Part shown: piece after piece, positions 35,479 through 47,916 of the stretch
Position numbering within the stretch: the stretch's first letter is position 1
Layout of the letters: the number at the start of each line of letters is the position of its first letter
From: Macrolepiota albuminosa
Taxonomy: Eukaryota > Basidiomycota > Agaricomycetes > Agaricales > Agaricaceae
Direction of reading: 5' to 3'
DNA length: 64,000 nucleotides
Assembly: GCA_027475525.1 (NCBI GenBank)
Contig: JAMWFC010000102.1
Span: forward strand, 1 to 64,000
The notes under the pieces: model-generated
What the model saw: the letters and a program-made list of their open reading frames with translations, nothing else
Databases searched by the model: none
Told to the model about the DNA's origin: nothing
Position numbers and translations under genes: made by a program

Positions 35479-36051
35479 TTCCTTTGACTTTCATTTTGCT
35501 CAATGTTTTCGCGTGTGTTAGGGATCAAGGGGACAAATTCCACCGATCCCATCGTATCCTGCACCTCAAACGTGATGTGCTCTTTGAAGAAGCCCCTCCG
35601 GAAATGTCTTTAATAGTTTCGATTGTTTCTCACTCTGTTTTTAGTCCTTTCTTGCTTTGCTTTCGTCTATCATTTAAAGTGTACTGGGTTTCATTATCGA
35701 GTGTGATGTGCTCAGTTATTATAAATCATGTACCTTGTGTATATTTCTGTCCTTCTCTATATTCGAACCGTTCGACGCTGTCCGGTTCGTCTACAGGTGC
35801 TTGTAGTCTAATAGTTGTAAATCGTTGTCAAATCAATATTCTTGGCGCAATGCCGTGATATACCAAGAAACTATCTATATATTTGTTTTCGTTATCGTAA
35901 TACGTGGTAAGTACTATCTTTCAAGCACTGCTACATCATTGATAAATACATGAGCATCAGCTACGTCTATTGATGATTACAAGGAGAGTACGGTATAGAA
36001 ACTGAGAAGTCGTAGAAGCGCAAGTTTGAAAAAATTATACAGGACATTTGC
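35479..36051. other. Convergent intergenic region, no gene seen
   Basis: A/T-rich 3' flanks of the transcription factor and the chitinase; no supported frame. Confidence 0.5.
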
Positions 36052-38306
36052 TCAGTTTTTGAGCATACGTGGAAGTCGTTTGAATTTCGCGGACGTGTAG
36101 CAGGGACCATCGTGGTCCCAGACACCTACGATGCCGCCAGGAGTATCTGGAGTAGATCAAGTTGAAAGTTGTTGCGATGCTAATGGAGATCGTTATTGAC
36201 GCACCTCCTAGAGACCACCATTTCGCGGTCCATTTGTGGCCGCTACAAGGTACGATTATCAGATCTTGTATATATTCTTATTGAAAGGGATTGCAACGTA
36301 CTTGTACGCAACAATGTTGTTGTGAATGTACTAGAAACAAGGACGTTGTTTAGGCAATGCTGGAGGTAGTGCGAAATTCTGAGCTGGCTTACTATAGCGG
36401 ATGCATCCCAATTCGCAATGCCTTCGCAGCTTCCGGGAGTCGAGGCGGGAGTTGTCATGGAAGATTTCGAGGTCGTGGAAGTCGTAGTGAATGTATTCTT
36501 GGTCGTCGTAGAAGTCGTAGTGAGTTTATCCTTGGTCGTCGTAGAAGTCATCTGGGCCGGAGAAGTCTTCGTCGTCGTTGATGTCGTCACGATGGGACCG
36601 CCTGTTGTCAAAGCTTTCTTGACAGCGACGTCATACCGGTCGTTACCTGGACAATGTATTGTTGAGCAAGAAACAGCAAGCAATAACAGTCAGGGCTTGC
36701 CATAGGCCTGGGAGACGTCCCAGAGCATAATGCCACCGAAAGAAGAATACTTGGAACGTGTTTCTTGGCCAATCTTCCCGAGCGTCTCCGCACTGACGTA
36801 GCCTGTATTGGCAGCAGATTCAGCGGCAGGCGCTCCAATGTAGACTTTGATGTTTTTGTTGGGAGAGATGTTTTTGGCCCAGTTATCCCTAGCGACGACA
36901 ATTAATGGCAGAAATAATGCACACTACGGATTGAGACGAACCAAACGCCAAAGTTCCATGCCTTTCAAAATAGTCAACGTGAAGGCGAATAAAGGGTATC
37001 AAGAGATTACGCATACGTTAGTGTGATAATTGTTAATACCGCAATAATTGTTGTACTTGACAAAGCATGATCAGGTCAATGACTATGCAACAAGCATCGA
37101 ACTCACGCTGGAAAGAAGTTAGTATGCGCTAACAAACAGAAAAGTAGAGTCACTGACACTATGGGAAAAGAAAGTGAGAAATGTGAAGAGGTCAAAGAGT
37201 TTCGCCAAGAGCGAGTGGGTACTTACACTAAGAAATGTATTATCAGATAGGTACTGAATAGAACAAAAAAATCAACTTGCCTGAACGAAAATTGCATCAA
37301 ATCCAACAGCACTGATAGCAGATCCCATATATGCATCAGGAAAAGGGCATTGGGGCGCAGCCGTGACATAATATCTATAAGAGCTAAGCGTAATGATCGA
37401 GGACACTGTTGAAGAGTCTACCTCTTGCTCGCCCCATTCGAGAGTTCTCGCAATTTGGTGACGAAGGCTGCCATACCAGTACCCGATCCACTCTCGAGAT
37501 CCAGGTCAACACTGGCGGAAGCATTAGATATGTTTAAAGAACGGGAACAGGAATAAGTTACCCGTCGAGAACAGCGTCACCGAAAGGTCGAACATCGCTG
37601 GAGCCGCCGAGGAATAGATTCCATACTGTCTCGGCAAACGTCTGCGCTTGCGCATCTGAGGAGAAAGCAGTTGACCCTGTGGCGCCTCCGAGACTCATAG
37701 TCACAATCTTCCCGCGCTTTTGGCATGTCTTGATATCGTCCGCTAGTTGATGACACACGGCTAGCTTTGTGCCGGGAAAGACATTCCCGTTATTACTGTT
37801 GCACGTCTGTCCAAGTGATAGAGGTATGAGCTCAGGACTGAAAGAGAGATATGGAGGATACATACATTCGCCAGATCAATTTCGGGAAGACCACCACTGG
37901 AGAAAAAGATGTGGAGGAAGGCAAGGGGGATAATATCAATAGTATCATCCTAATCAGGAGGCATCAAGGATAGTCATAGACATAGACTAATCACACACCT
38001 GGCAGTACGTTGACAAGGACCCCTGTGAATATATAGCATTCGCATGGGTGGCGCCGTACGAATTCTGGCCATAATAACTATCAAAGGCTTGGTTAGACTA
38101 GACTTAACGAATCGTTGCGAAGTTTTACGCGACGAGCTATCATTAGATAAGGACAATAAACTTGAGGCAATTAGGTGAAGTAAGGTGACGTGACGTACGT
38201 TGTCTGAACGAGAGATATCGAACCCCTTTGCTACGAGGAACGATGTAGTAGTAATAAGCAGAAGGGAGCTGAGAAAAGATGCGCGTTTGGCGCTACTCAA
38301 AGCCAT
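36052..38306 (-). CDS. GH18 endochitinase with C-terminal chitin-binding module
   Basis: This is a secreted class III-type chitinase. The start [29 protein letters not shown] is a signal peptide. It is followed by [19 protein letters not shown], a [14 protein letters not shown] strand and the GH18 catalytic motif DGVDLDLE (DxxDxDxE, final Glu catalytic). Next come [40 protein letters not shown] and [13 protein letters not shown]. The C-terminus has a Thr/Ser-rich repeat linker (about 36430-36610), then a CBM5/12-like module with [14 protein letters not shown] and the Trp-rich HKWTAKWW, and ends [15 protein letters not shown]. Two introns use GC donors: 37056-37280 (GCAAGT) and 36647-36700 (GCAAGC). 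It likely acts in cell-wall remodelling or chitin use. There are many short exons; the borders near 37000 and 36300 are approximate. Confidence 0.88.
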
Positions 38307-39239
38307 GTTCGATAGCAGAAAATGGACGAGGAAAAAGAGAAAGAAGGGGATGTCACGATAACTTTGGCACCTCCAACTGTAGGGCCTCTTATTGACTTTC
38401 AGAGGTAGGTTGGTGACAATGCAAGAACTCTTGAATGATGAACGACACATCCTTCGAAAAGTCTGAGGTTTGGGGCGGTAAATCACCACCGGCAAGAACC
38501 AGTAATTGCGGATGAGACAATTCGTAGAGTGAAGACAATGTTCGTGACCAGGTTAGGGAAGACCCTCTGTAAAAGATGTCAAACCGCAGGGTGGGGAGAA
38601 ATATGTGAAACTTTATCGCAGTCATTCACGGTTTTTAAGGCACAAGGGCTGGTTGAAGTTGTAGCTTTGACAAACACCGTGTCTTCTCACCCAAGGCAAT
38701 TAAACAAAGCAGGTTGATCTATAGTGTGCAGACATCCAGTATTTACGACACGATAAGACAGGGTATTCCAGAATGGACTTACGTAGATTCTCGGAATCAT
38801 ATTTGATGTACAGCTAGCTTGGAATGTTACTGAAACAGAAAGTCCCGATATTTGCGATCATATGGAACAATCCTTCATAGAGGAAAAAAAAACGGTCTAG
38901 AAAAGGAACACCACGAGTCACTGTCGGCTTGTTGGAAGGAAGCATAGATGCATGCAGAGTTCGGCATATTCACATGAGTGTAGCCAAAAGCTCAAGAAGA
39001 CAACGGCATCCTGGTCATTATTGGTTGATACTCACATTGTCAGCCTGTTAACATCGAAGATGAGTCATTATACGCGTAATCGTTGTAATACAGAACAGAA
39101 TAACAGCTCTGGTTGAATACCTCATGCTGATCCCCCGACACGCCGAACCGCCGCGATAAGGACTCCTTCCCATACCGGGTCCCACCGCTTCCGAGAAAAA
39201 AAAACACATGGCTGCTCAAATGAACCAGCCGTAGAAGCG
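38307..39239. other. No gene seen
   Basis: This is upstream of the chitinase and downstream of the DUF1748 gene. Short frames only. Confidence 0.45.
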
Positions 39240-39525
39240 TCATTTCCGTGTGTCTCTCTTGAAATATGGGCTGTTGACAGCCGATGCCTGCACTATGTCG
39301 AAAATAGTTTCCCCAACTCCTAAGAATCTTTCTGCAACAGAGCGAAGTGTGGGGTCTGAAATGGCGGATGCATCCGGACTGCATCCCATTAATCAAATTG
39401 GCAAATAGGATTCGGAAATAGTAGGAGAGGACTGACGAGAATCCACTTGACCGCCGAACACCAGCGACGACTGTGGATAACAATGCAGCGTCAACAGCGT
39501 AGTGAACAAATCTGCCAAGGACCAT
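39240..39525 (-). CDS. DUF1748 small mitochondrial protein (Mco10-like)
   Basis: The two-exon gene encodes about 75 residues. Exon 1 reads MVLGRFVHYAVDAALLSTVVAGVRRSSGFS. After intron 39379-39436 (58 nt, GTCAGT donor), exon 2 reads PDASAISDPTLRSVAERFLGVGETIFD and ends YFKRDTRK. The N-terminal HYAxDAxLxSTVxAGVxRxxG pattern is the DUF1748 signature. The yeast member Mco10 is associated with mitochondrial ATP synthase, so a similar location is likely. The N-terminal part is hydrophobic, consistent with one membrane segment. Confidence 0.85.
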
Positions 39526-39726
39526 TATAAGTGTGGTGTGGATGGGCGTGGTGGTGCTACGGAAAACGACAAGTCTAGCGGTCGCTGTCAACGACCCAAA
39601 AGGGGAAATAATGTCTGGATCATAATCACTTATTTCTATAAGCAATCATCATTTCTAATTTATCTGCAGCTGAGTACAGATGGCCTCATCACATCAGACG
39701 AGCGACGACTAGAGCCCCCCATATAA

Positions 39727-40975
39727 CTACCACTTCCCCACTCCCCATCCATCAAAAGCGACTCCTCTCAAGTTCCAAGTCCCTTCCTTGGGTTGCATTG
39801 TACCCTTGCCATCACGTGCTCGGCAGTACAAAATTCCACTCTCTGCAACACCTTCCAGCTCCGCCTCCCATATTGTCCAGCTCCATCTGCCCTCCTGATA
39901 TGTGATACGAGCGTTGTGCCACGTCTTCCCACAATCAGCAGTCACCTCAACCCCTGCAACGTTGGCTGTCGAGCTTGGAACAGCGTAACCTTTGATGTAC
40001 AAAGAGGTCGGGGATGTCAGCGTTATGGAGCCAATGACGGAGTTGAGGGGGAGGGAGGTCATGCAGGGGTATTTAGGCCATAGATATTTCGCTTCGTCTT
40101 TTGACGTCACCTGAGATAGAACGTGAGGTAGATATATACCATTAGAATGAGAAGCGTACAGTTGGGGGAAGAATTTTGTAGTCACGCTGCTGATAGAAGT
40201 TGGGCGATTCGGCGGGGGAAACGATGATGGTGTCTAGCCATTTGACCCATCGTGCTCCGAGATAGCCAGGGACGACTAGACGGAGAGGACCACCATGCTC
40301 GGCCGGGAGAGGTTCGTCGTTCATCTAACATGCTGTTAGCTCACTAAAACGTGTTCAAATTAAGGACAGACCTCGAAGGCAAGCAAGACGTCGCTGTCAT
40401 GGTTCAGAGCCTTCTCTAGTGCAATTGATGAGCCATAATAATCGTCGTCTTGACATAGGGTGGCGTAGGATGCGAAACAAACATGTGCATTGCCAGGTAA
40501 GACACCAACTTCATTCAGAACATCATGCAAGCGCACGCCTCCCCATTTGCAATTCGCAATGACGCCGCTATCCCAGCCTACACCATTGACAGACTTGATG
40601 GCCCCCATTTCATTCCGTCGGTTTCCGGCACACTTGGAAGATCCGGGTTTTCAACCGCCACAGACGACCTTGACATGCAAGACACCAACGCACCTGGAGA
40701 GCTGCGACCACTTGTACTGTAGGAAATGAAGCCTTTAGCTTCGCAATAGTGTATTCAAGGTCCTTGTTGACGCCTCCTTTGATAGTGATAGTATAGGTCG
40801 CTTCGTCAAACTCGCGAACAGGTCCATGATTTCGGCAGTAAACAAGATCCTCCGGGGTGATATTAAACTCTACCAGTGAGGCTACAGGGGCCTCGGCATT
40901 AAATGGGCGGTCACTCTGAACTTTTAAAAGATCCGAATGAGGGGGTTCAACAGGGTAGTAGTAGTCCGTCGCCAT
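39727..40975 (-). CDS. Molybdenum-dependent sulfite oxidase family protein
   Basis: These enzymes oxidise sulfite to sulfate using molybdopterin. Four exons join across introns 40633-40693, 40325-40371 and 40111-40159. The N-terminus [17 protein letters not shown] leads to [16 protein letters not shown], then the Mo-ligand motif [63 protein letters not shown] and [13 protein letters not shown]. The Mo-co dimerisation domain follows with [27 protein letters not shown] and [11 protein letters not shown], ending GWGVGKW. There is no N-terminal cytochrome b5 domain and no evident mitochondrial presequence, so it resembles the heme-free type. It seems complete at about 360 aa. The product could be a nitrate-reductase-like relative, but the Moco and dimerisation parts fit sulfite oxidase best. 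Confidence 0.9.
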
Positions 40976-41867
40976 GTTGGTTTGCAGCAAGCAGCAGGCT
41001 TGATCAGAATTTGATCGTAACGCCACTGATCTAGGGGTCTGCACTATCGGTCTTAATGCGTCTGCTATGATTCGGTCATTATCTGGAACATGTATCCTCT
41101 CTCAAAGTGCAATACGAACAAATGCTTTCATTGAAAACAGCTCTTGAAATACATCGTCTTGGAAAATGACATTTAACTCCTCTATTGGACTTCACAAAAG
41201 CAATTGAACAACTGACCAAAAAAACTCACTACACTGGGATGTGGGGACGAACCGCAGGAATTGAGCTCAAACAAACACTGGTGTACTGGTGTCTTGTACC
41301 GTCCGGTTATCTACATGCGAACACAATTTGATTGTGCCCCGGAGTGTTTACGAGGACCGCGGCAAAAACATGTCGACATTGAATTTGTGCGAAAGTGTCA
41401 AGAACCGGTCCCATTCCGGAATACCACAAGATTTTTGGCTTTTGACCTGGTCAGCAAGGAGATTTCGTGCCGGATGAGCTATCTACTGATTGCTTGCCAT
41501 CTTCGCAGCGATTTGCCTCCTTATCCTTCCGAGCTCTATGTACGCGACTACTAATTCACCGACTTGATGATGTCCTGTTCCGTTGAAAGTTGCACAGCAC
41601 AAAGCGTTAGGATTATGAGATCTGGAAAATTACTACGTTATGTATATATTCTTACATTTTCCAAACATTCTGCTCCTCCCAGATTTTCCTAAGTGGTTTT
41701 TCTCGAACAATTTGTATAACTCTAAGATTTCAAACATTGCAAAATTTATTTGAACTTGGAAACAACAGCTAACGTCGCGCGATCGAAATGCATGCGCATG
41801 CGCGTGCGCGTGCGCGCGTGTGGACTGGCAGAATATCACTTGTTCGGCGCACTCCATTCAACATATC
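40976..41867. other. Intergenic; perfect alternating purine-pyrimidine tract at 41788-41822
   Basis: No gene is supported. A 35-nt strictly alternating purine/pyrimidine stretch (mostly CG/TG) lies 46 bp before the transposase start codon. Such tracts can adopt Z-DNA. The outer end of the following element was not located. Confidence 0.55.
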
Positions 41868-44800
41868 ATGCGCCCATCAACACTTCTTCGGGTTCCTTGT
41901 TTCTGCGATGCGTGTAAGAAGCACCCAGACGGCTTCATCTATCAGACAAAGCAACAGATACGACGGCATATGCAGAGAGCCACCGAAACCAGCAGAGCGG
42001 CACTGTTGCCTGTGCTCACTCCTGACTTGAGAACCGCAATTGATGTTTCTAGACCACGTTCTGGGCTTCAGCAGTCAAGAATCTTGCAACGGCTACCATC
42101 ACGAGTGTCCTTTCAGACTACAAGTGCACCCTCACGTCAATCCTCCTTTGGAAGTTTACACAGTTCGTCTTGGGCAGGATGCCGCATTCCATCTCGTGTT
42201 CCATCTACTGAAACTGGCTTTTCTCGGCATCCTTCACATCGATCATCACCATCACATTCTCAACGGCCCTCCCGTGCTCAATCTCGGCGAGCTTCACAGC
42301 ATGCTGAGACATTTATTCCTTCAGCTCCCGATCCTGACCCAGACCCATGGGTAGACCCTGAAGCAGAGCACATATCAAAGCCAGTGATTCCTGCCATGCA
42401 AGAACAGTCATGTGTGCGAATGGCATACCTTAAAGCAGTCCTTGGGAACACTTTCGGACATCTATCATGGGACCATGCTTCAATTGACCTCAATTCTTCG
42501 TTAAACATGCTTTCCGCCGCAGGTGTACTTCCTGAAGATCCTACTCCTGTAAGAACTCTACAAAGCGCCCGAAAACGACTTGGGATTGACCCCGATGAGT
42601 ATATCATTCAGTATGCTCTATGCCCATTATGCTGGAGCCCCCACACACCAGATGAACTTGATGTGCTTGCTGAGCCGACTTGCACCTCACCTAATTGTAA
42701 CGGTCAGATATACACGATGAAGAATGGTACCCGTGTTCCCAACTTGATTCACCCGCAAGTGTCCATCATTCAAAGCCTCCGTCGAATGTTCATGCGTCCA
42801 GGATTTGCTATGTCTGTTGCTCGAAAGGAGGCTCATGTCCCAAATCGAAACACAGATCCAGAATTTGTGATGTCTGACATTAGTGATGGTAATGCATGGT
42901 ACCAGGCAGAAACAGGAATTCGACGTGAGATTGGAAGTACTGGAATGATTCGGGATGTGCCTATCTATCCAGGTGCTGCGATACCACTATACACTCAGCG
43001 CTTTGGCCTCCAACTCACAATTAACATAGACTGGTAGTTTTTATTCCTTTTTTCTGTTCTTTACTAAAATTTCTAAAAGGTTCGGGGTTTTGTCTGGACG
43101 TCCACACTCTGCTGGTGGTGTTTATATTGCTATCAATAACCTCCCACGTGGGGAACGGTTCCTTGGTTTCAACATTATATGTCCATCTATCATGCCAGGC
43201 CCGAAAGAGCCTACAACTGAACAAATGAACAAGGTTCTAAAACCTATGGTCAATGAATTGAGACAACTTAAACAGGGTATGTTCTTCACTTCATTAACAC
43301 AGTTCATTGTGTAATTGGACTCGGAATAGGCTTGAAGATGAATATATACAATGAACCACCCGATATGATATATGCTGACTGTCTTTGCGGCAATTGTGAC
43401 ACGCCTGCAGCCCACAAATTCAATGGTTCTGCAGGACATACCCATGACTTTCATCCATGTCCATACTGCCATGTTGACGTCCTTGACATTGACAGCAACT
43501 CTGGATATGATGGGAGTACGTACTTTGCTATCTTTTACCTATCTATCATTTCCTTGCTAATATAACCGTAGGTAAGGCAGAGAAGAATGATTGGACTCTT
43601 CTCAAGCATGCTTTCCGTTCTAAAGTTGCAGCTACAGGGCGTCAGGCAACTATTCTCCGGGACTATGGTATGCGTTGGGCTGTGATCAATCTTCTTCCAG
43701 GTTGGATGCCATCAACTAAAATGGCACTCGACTTTATGCATAATGTTTTCCTCGGTAACTCCTTTTTTGAACTCATTACAGTATTTTTATATCATATTAT
43801 AGGCATTATCAGTCACTTTTTCAACGATGTCATTTTCAAAGGTTATATGCTATCTGGTATCGGAGGTAATAATTCTGCAAAGAAAAAATTTGAAACTATC
43901 ATTAATGCCATTGAGTGGCCAAGCCATATCACTCGACTACCCAAAAATGTAAGCGTGATTATCAGTTAAGTCTCAATATACTAAAGAACTCATAATAATA
44001 GCTCGGAGAAAATCAGTCTTTGAAAAAGGCTGACAAATGGCGTCGATTAATTGCTATTGCCCCCGTGATTCTATGGGTTTCCTGGCGAGATGAAGATGAT
44101 CAGTTACTTCATGGCATGCCACCTATTCCTGCAAATGCTGCCAACCGCCCAGAACATGACAGGTCATATCAATCAATCTACAGAGCTGCTCTTCAGCTGG
44201 CAACTAGTGTGCGGATTCTTGCATCGTGTAAAATCTCAATGTCGCAAGTGAGAAGTGGGCAAGAGTTCCTTATCCAGTATAACCGTGCTTTAAAGCAGAT
44301 GGGTATTCATACGACTATCAACAACCATCTTTCAACTCACTACGTCAAATTTTTTGAACGCTTTGGTCCAGTTTATGGTTGGTGGCTTTTCCCATTCGAG
44401 CGATTTAATGGAATGCTTGAAAAGGTCAAGCACAATGGTCATGATGGTGGACGCATGGAATTAACAATGATGCGAAACTGGATTATGATGCATCTTCTAT
44501 ATGAGTATCTTCTCCACCTCCCAGATGATCCCCAGAATAGCCATGAACGTGAACTTCTTGAAGCAACTATCCGTCGAGAAGGCCAACAGCAAAGAGGAGG
44601 AATGATGACCGAACTTGCAATTTATCATGCCGAAGCCTTTCTTGGCAACAATATCACTCTCCCTCGTCGAACGCAAAGATTAATTGATGTCTCCACAATT
44701 CTCCCTGATGCTTTGTCCTACACTCTCATGCTTCGTTATCTTCGAAATCTCTGGCCAGACTTGAACCTCGTCAGTGATACTACAATAGAAGAGGGAACTC

Positions 44801-45354
44801 CATTTTATCGCTCAAAGTATTGTCGCCCTTTACTTTACATCAAAAAAGATGGAATACGATATGGATCACTTCAAAACAAGGCGACTTCGGCTGATTCCAA
44901 GGCATTTATTCTGGGAAACGATGGATATCGTCAACCTGTAGAAATTCTTTCTCTTCTCGCTGTTCAAATAGGTGATATGCCTTCTCATGTCTGTGCCTTT
45001 GTTCACAAGATGCATCGTGATGCTCGTCTGCCTCCTTTTCCCTGGGATCTTCAGTATGTTACTTTTATCTTTTTAATCTGTAATAATATTTTGATGTCCA
45101 CCTTTAGCGCATCAACACTAGGCATCCACATAACATATGCTAATGAATTTGATGAACCCGAAATTATACCAGTCTCACAAATTGACAGCACACTGGCAAC
45201 AATCCCCTTTCGGTCTCAAATTCTCAATTGTGATTTATGGGCACATGTTTCATTTGATCGAGTAAGTATACATCTTGTATCAGGTATCTAATTGCTAATT
45301 TAGTATTGCTAGAGTGGGAATGAATCGGAGGAACTACTGGATGAGGCTGATTAA
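41868..45354 (+). CDS. Tnp2/Plavaka-type (CACTA superfamily) transposase
   Basis: A large multi-exon transposase starts MRPSTLLRVPCFCDACKKHPDGF with a zinc-binding-like Cys pair (CFCDAC), followed by a Ser/Arg-rich linker. The core reads YALCPLCWSPHTPDEL, CTSPNCNGQIY, PIYPGAAIPLYTQRFGLQLTINIDWF, GRPHSAGGVYIAINNLPRGERF, IMPGPKEPTTEQMNKVLKPMVNEL, ADCLCGNCDTPAAHKFNG, HPCPYCHVD, GWMPSTKMALDFMHNVFLG and FGPVYGWWLFPFERFNGML. These are the words of the Transposase_21/Tnp2 family widespread in mushrooms. Introns include 43034-43079; the last exon ends ELLDEAD. No premature stop was noted. The purine-pyrimidine tract lies just upstream and a convergent gene follows 15 bp away. Confidence 0.82.
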
Positions 45355-45369
45355 TAACGATATGCAGGT

Positions 45370-46920
45370 TCAGACTTTTGCCTTCTTAGTTTCCCATCCC
45401 ATCCCTAGTTCCAACATCTTCCTCTTTTTTTCCGTCGCTATAACTTTCTTTGCCAGTTTGATTTTTTCGCGCTTTGCTGCAATAGTCTCAGGGTCTTCAT
45501 CATCACCCCATGCCTTTCCGCTTTCAATGACATATGATTCCTTGTCCCACTTCTGATTCTCCTCTCGAGCAAGCCAAACCTCATCAACCATCCATCTGCG
45601 TGCCCTGAACTCGATTTTTGCTGATTTTTTCAGTCCAACATCGACTGGCTCTCCTCGCATACGGACCGTGTAACGTTTCGGCATGTCCAGAGGTACTGCA
45701 TCGATAGCTGAGAGGAGATTGATCATCTATCAATAGGTGTGTTCAGTTTCTTTTGTTAACAGTCAGTAATGGTAAACAGACTTCTTGGCTTCGATACAGA
45801 GGTGCTCGTGAGACAAAACGATTGGTCAGGTTTCCATTTTCATCATACTCATCCTCATCATCCGACATCAATGATGGCACAAATGCTGAGTCGTACTTCG
45901 TATCACGGTAAGGTGAATCTGCTGGAAGCTTATCACGTTGGGCCAATCTGATAGCCAACTTCTAGATATAATATAGCGTGGTCAGAAATGCTAAAATTCA
46001 ACCTGTTGTACGTACTCCAGATGCACGACTTCTCAATGTTGCAGCAGTAAGATGCTTTTTCTCTTCAGCCACCTGCCCACCATTGCCTGGAGCAGTCTCA
46101 GTGTCTACATCGTTCTTGTTACAACGTGCTTGTGCATCTTTAATCTTCTTTTGGAGGTTTGCAAACCTTTCTCGAACTCGCCTTTGATGATCTTCTTCAC
46201 TAATACGTAGCAATGCAGGCTTTGCATTTGGTACAACCTCCCCACCATGTCGTTTCATCCAACACACAAGCCAGCGAATGGAATAATAGTTGTCCTCATG
46301 ATCCCATGGCTTATCCCATCGAAACCTAATTACCGGGTCATCTGTACCTGGTATGCGGGGCCAGGTTTTGCGATCGTTACTATCAGGATACAGCGGTGGA
46401 TCAGTTTCGAGAACTTTTCCTACACCCATATTGTGATTGAATGCGTAGCGTGTAAGTTCCTTATTTAATATAGTAAGATATTTTTATATTGACGACTCTT
46501 TCACACCTTAAAAGCATTGTCTGCATATGCTAATGCGCTCCCTTCAAGCTCTTCCTCCATCTTTGTGAGTGCAGCCCTCTTTTCTTCATTGTCTGATTCA
46601 TCAGTCGATATTTCTTCATCAGTAGTCTCATCGCAGATAATCGCCCTCGCCGTAATTTCCTTTCTCAGCTGCTCATTCTCTTTCTTCAAAGAATCTATAT
46701 CCTTTCCCTGTGTTTCGGTTCTCCTCAACAAGACCTTGACTTGCGCCAGAAGCTCATTTGCCTTCTCAATCTCAGGTAGCTGTCTCTCGACAACTTCCAA
46801 ACGTGCCTCAAATTCTCCGATCTTTTCTAGGACTTGGGTCGCTTTTAAGCGCGGTGCTGTTCCTGGTAAAGCGATAACAGCTGGTGTGGAAGATGAGTTG
46901 GAACTAGGAGCTGTAGACAT
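45370..46920 (-). CDS. Coiled-coil accessory protein of the Tnp2 element
   Basis: The four-exon gene is convergent with the transposase. MSTAPSSNSSST leads into a long coiled coil (EKIGEFEARLEVVERQLPEIEKANELLAQVKVLL, then SLKKENEQLRKEI) and an acidic patch. The middle exon has PWDHEDNYYSIRWLVCWMKRHGGEVVPNAKPALL and a second helical stretch. The C-terminal exon has RYTVRMRGEPVDVGLKKSAKIEF and RARRWMVDEVWL, ending GWETKKAKV. I do not recognise a family. By position it is probably an element-encoded accessory (possibly DNA-binding) protein, but it could be a host gene. Confidence 0.6.
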
Positions 46921-47916
46921 CCCAATGATGGAGGTACGTTCAGAAAGAAAGAGGTATACGCAGTTGGTGACGTGTCAAGGTATCGTCCGTGACACAATCG
47001 TTTCTGTCTTTGACAGCTATAGTCATTTGAAGCTTCGAGCCAGCTGCACAGTTGTACTATATATTTCATTGATTGATACATATACGTCGTTGAGGGCTAT
47101 AGATGAAGTATAAGGGACCCAGGTGTGGATTACGGTGAAATATTGGATCCGCAAGCGCGCGCGCGCGCCAGTTCGAACCACGTTGAGGTGAATTTCCTGG
47201 CACAGATATTTATGGAGAATGCAATGATTATCTTATTGATATTCATGAAAAGTTTATCATTTCTTTTAAATTTGCTGTAGAGTAAATTCAGAGCAAAATG
47301 TACTCAAAATATCTGTGTTATGTGGGATATTCTTAAATTCTCCGTGTGTCAGAATCTCATGCATATGATTTGTGCTGTGTTGTTGACACGTGGTTGTTTT
47401 GACAGGTACTCTGTACTTGCGGTGTCATCAACGCATTACCTGATCTGTCGGTGACTTCTCAACTTCCCCCGCGTCAAAAACTGTGCACGACATGAAATTG
47501 AAGCTGATGATTTATGTTTTGAACGCCCGCTCACCAATCACCCGAACATATCGTTAACGCCCAAGGGATAAGTGAGTAAAACCAGCTTTCAGACAGCTTA
47601 AAGCTGGCTATCTCAAGAATCACTAAACAGATAGCAACGATCAAACAAATCGACCACGGCCGAGCACATGAGGTGATTGAATGTACGACAAATGGAATGC
47701 CAGGGAGATCCAAGTGAAAGTTAGATATGAAACGCTGATGTGGCCGCCGGGGGCAACGTTTAAAAACCGGGATGCATTCGAGTTGACTTTTTAGCAACTT
47801 CTCGTCTCCCTTAACCCAAGACACTTAAGCCATCGGGATACTACAGTAGCTTTTTGCTGCTCTAGAGCCATTTGAAAAGTTTCGGCAAGTACTAACTCGC
47901 AGGCGCAGGACTCACG
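46921..47916. other. Intergenic; (GC)7 tract at 47155-47168
   Basis: No gene is supported. A 14-bp alternating GC run lies about 240 bp beyond the accessory gene start, and an A/T-rich stretch follows. The right end of the Tnp2 element must be here or further right; no inverted repeat partner was found by eye. Confidence 0.45.

Noticed and set aside
36470..36600. Possible CRISPR-like or minisatellite array
   Set aside because: The repetition is the codon pattern of a Thr/Ser-rich linker with irregular units, not spaced identical repeats.
36357..36705. Plus-strand frames with Arg/Ser or Val-rich repeats
   Set aside because: Antisense of the Thr/Ser-repeat linker of the chitinase.
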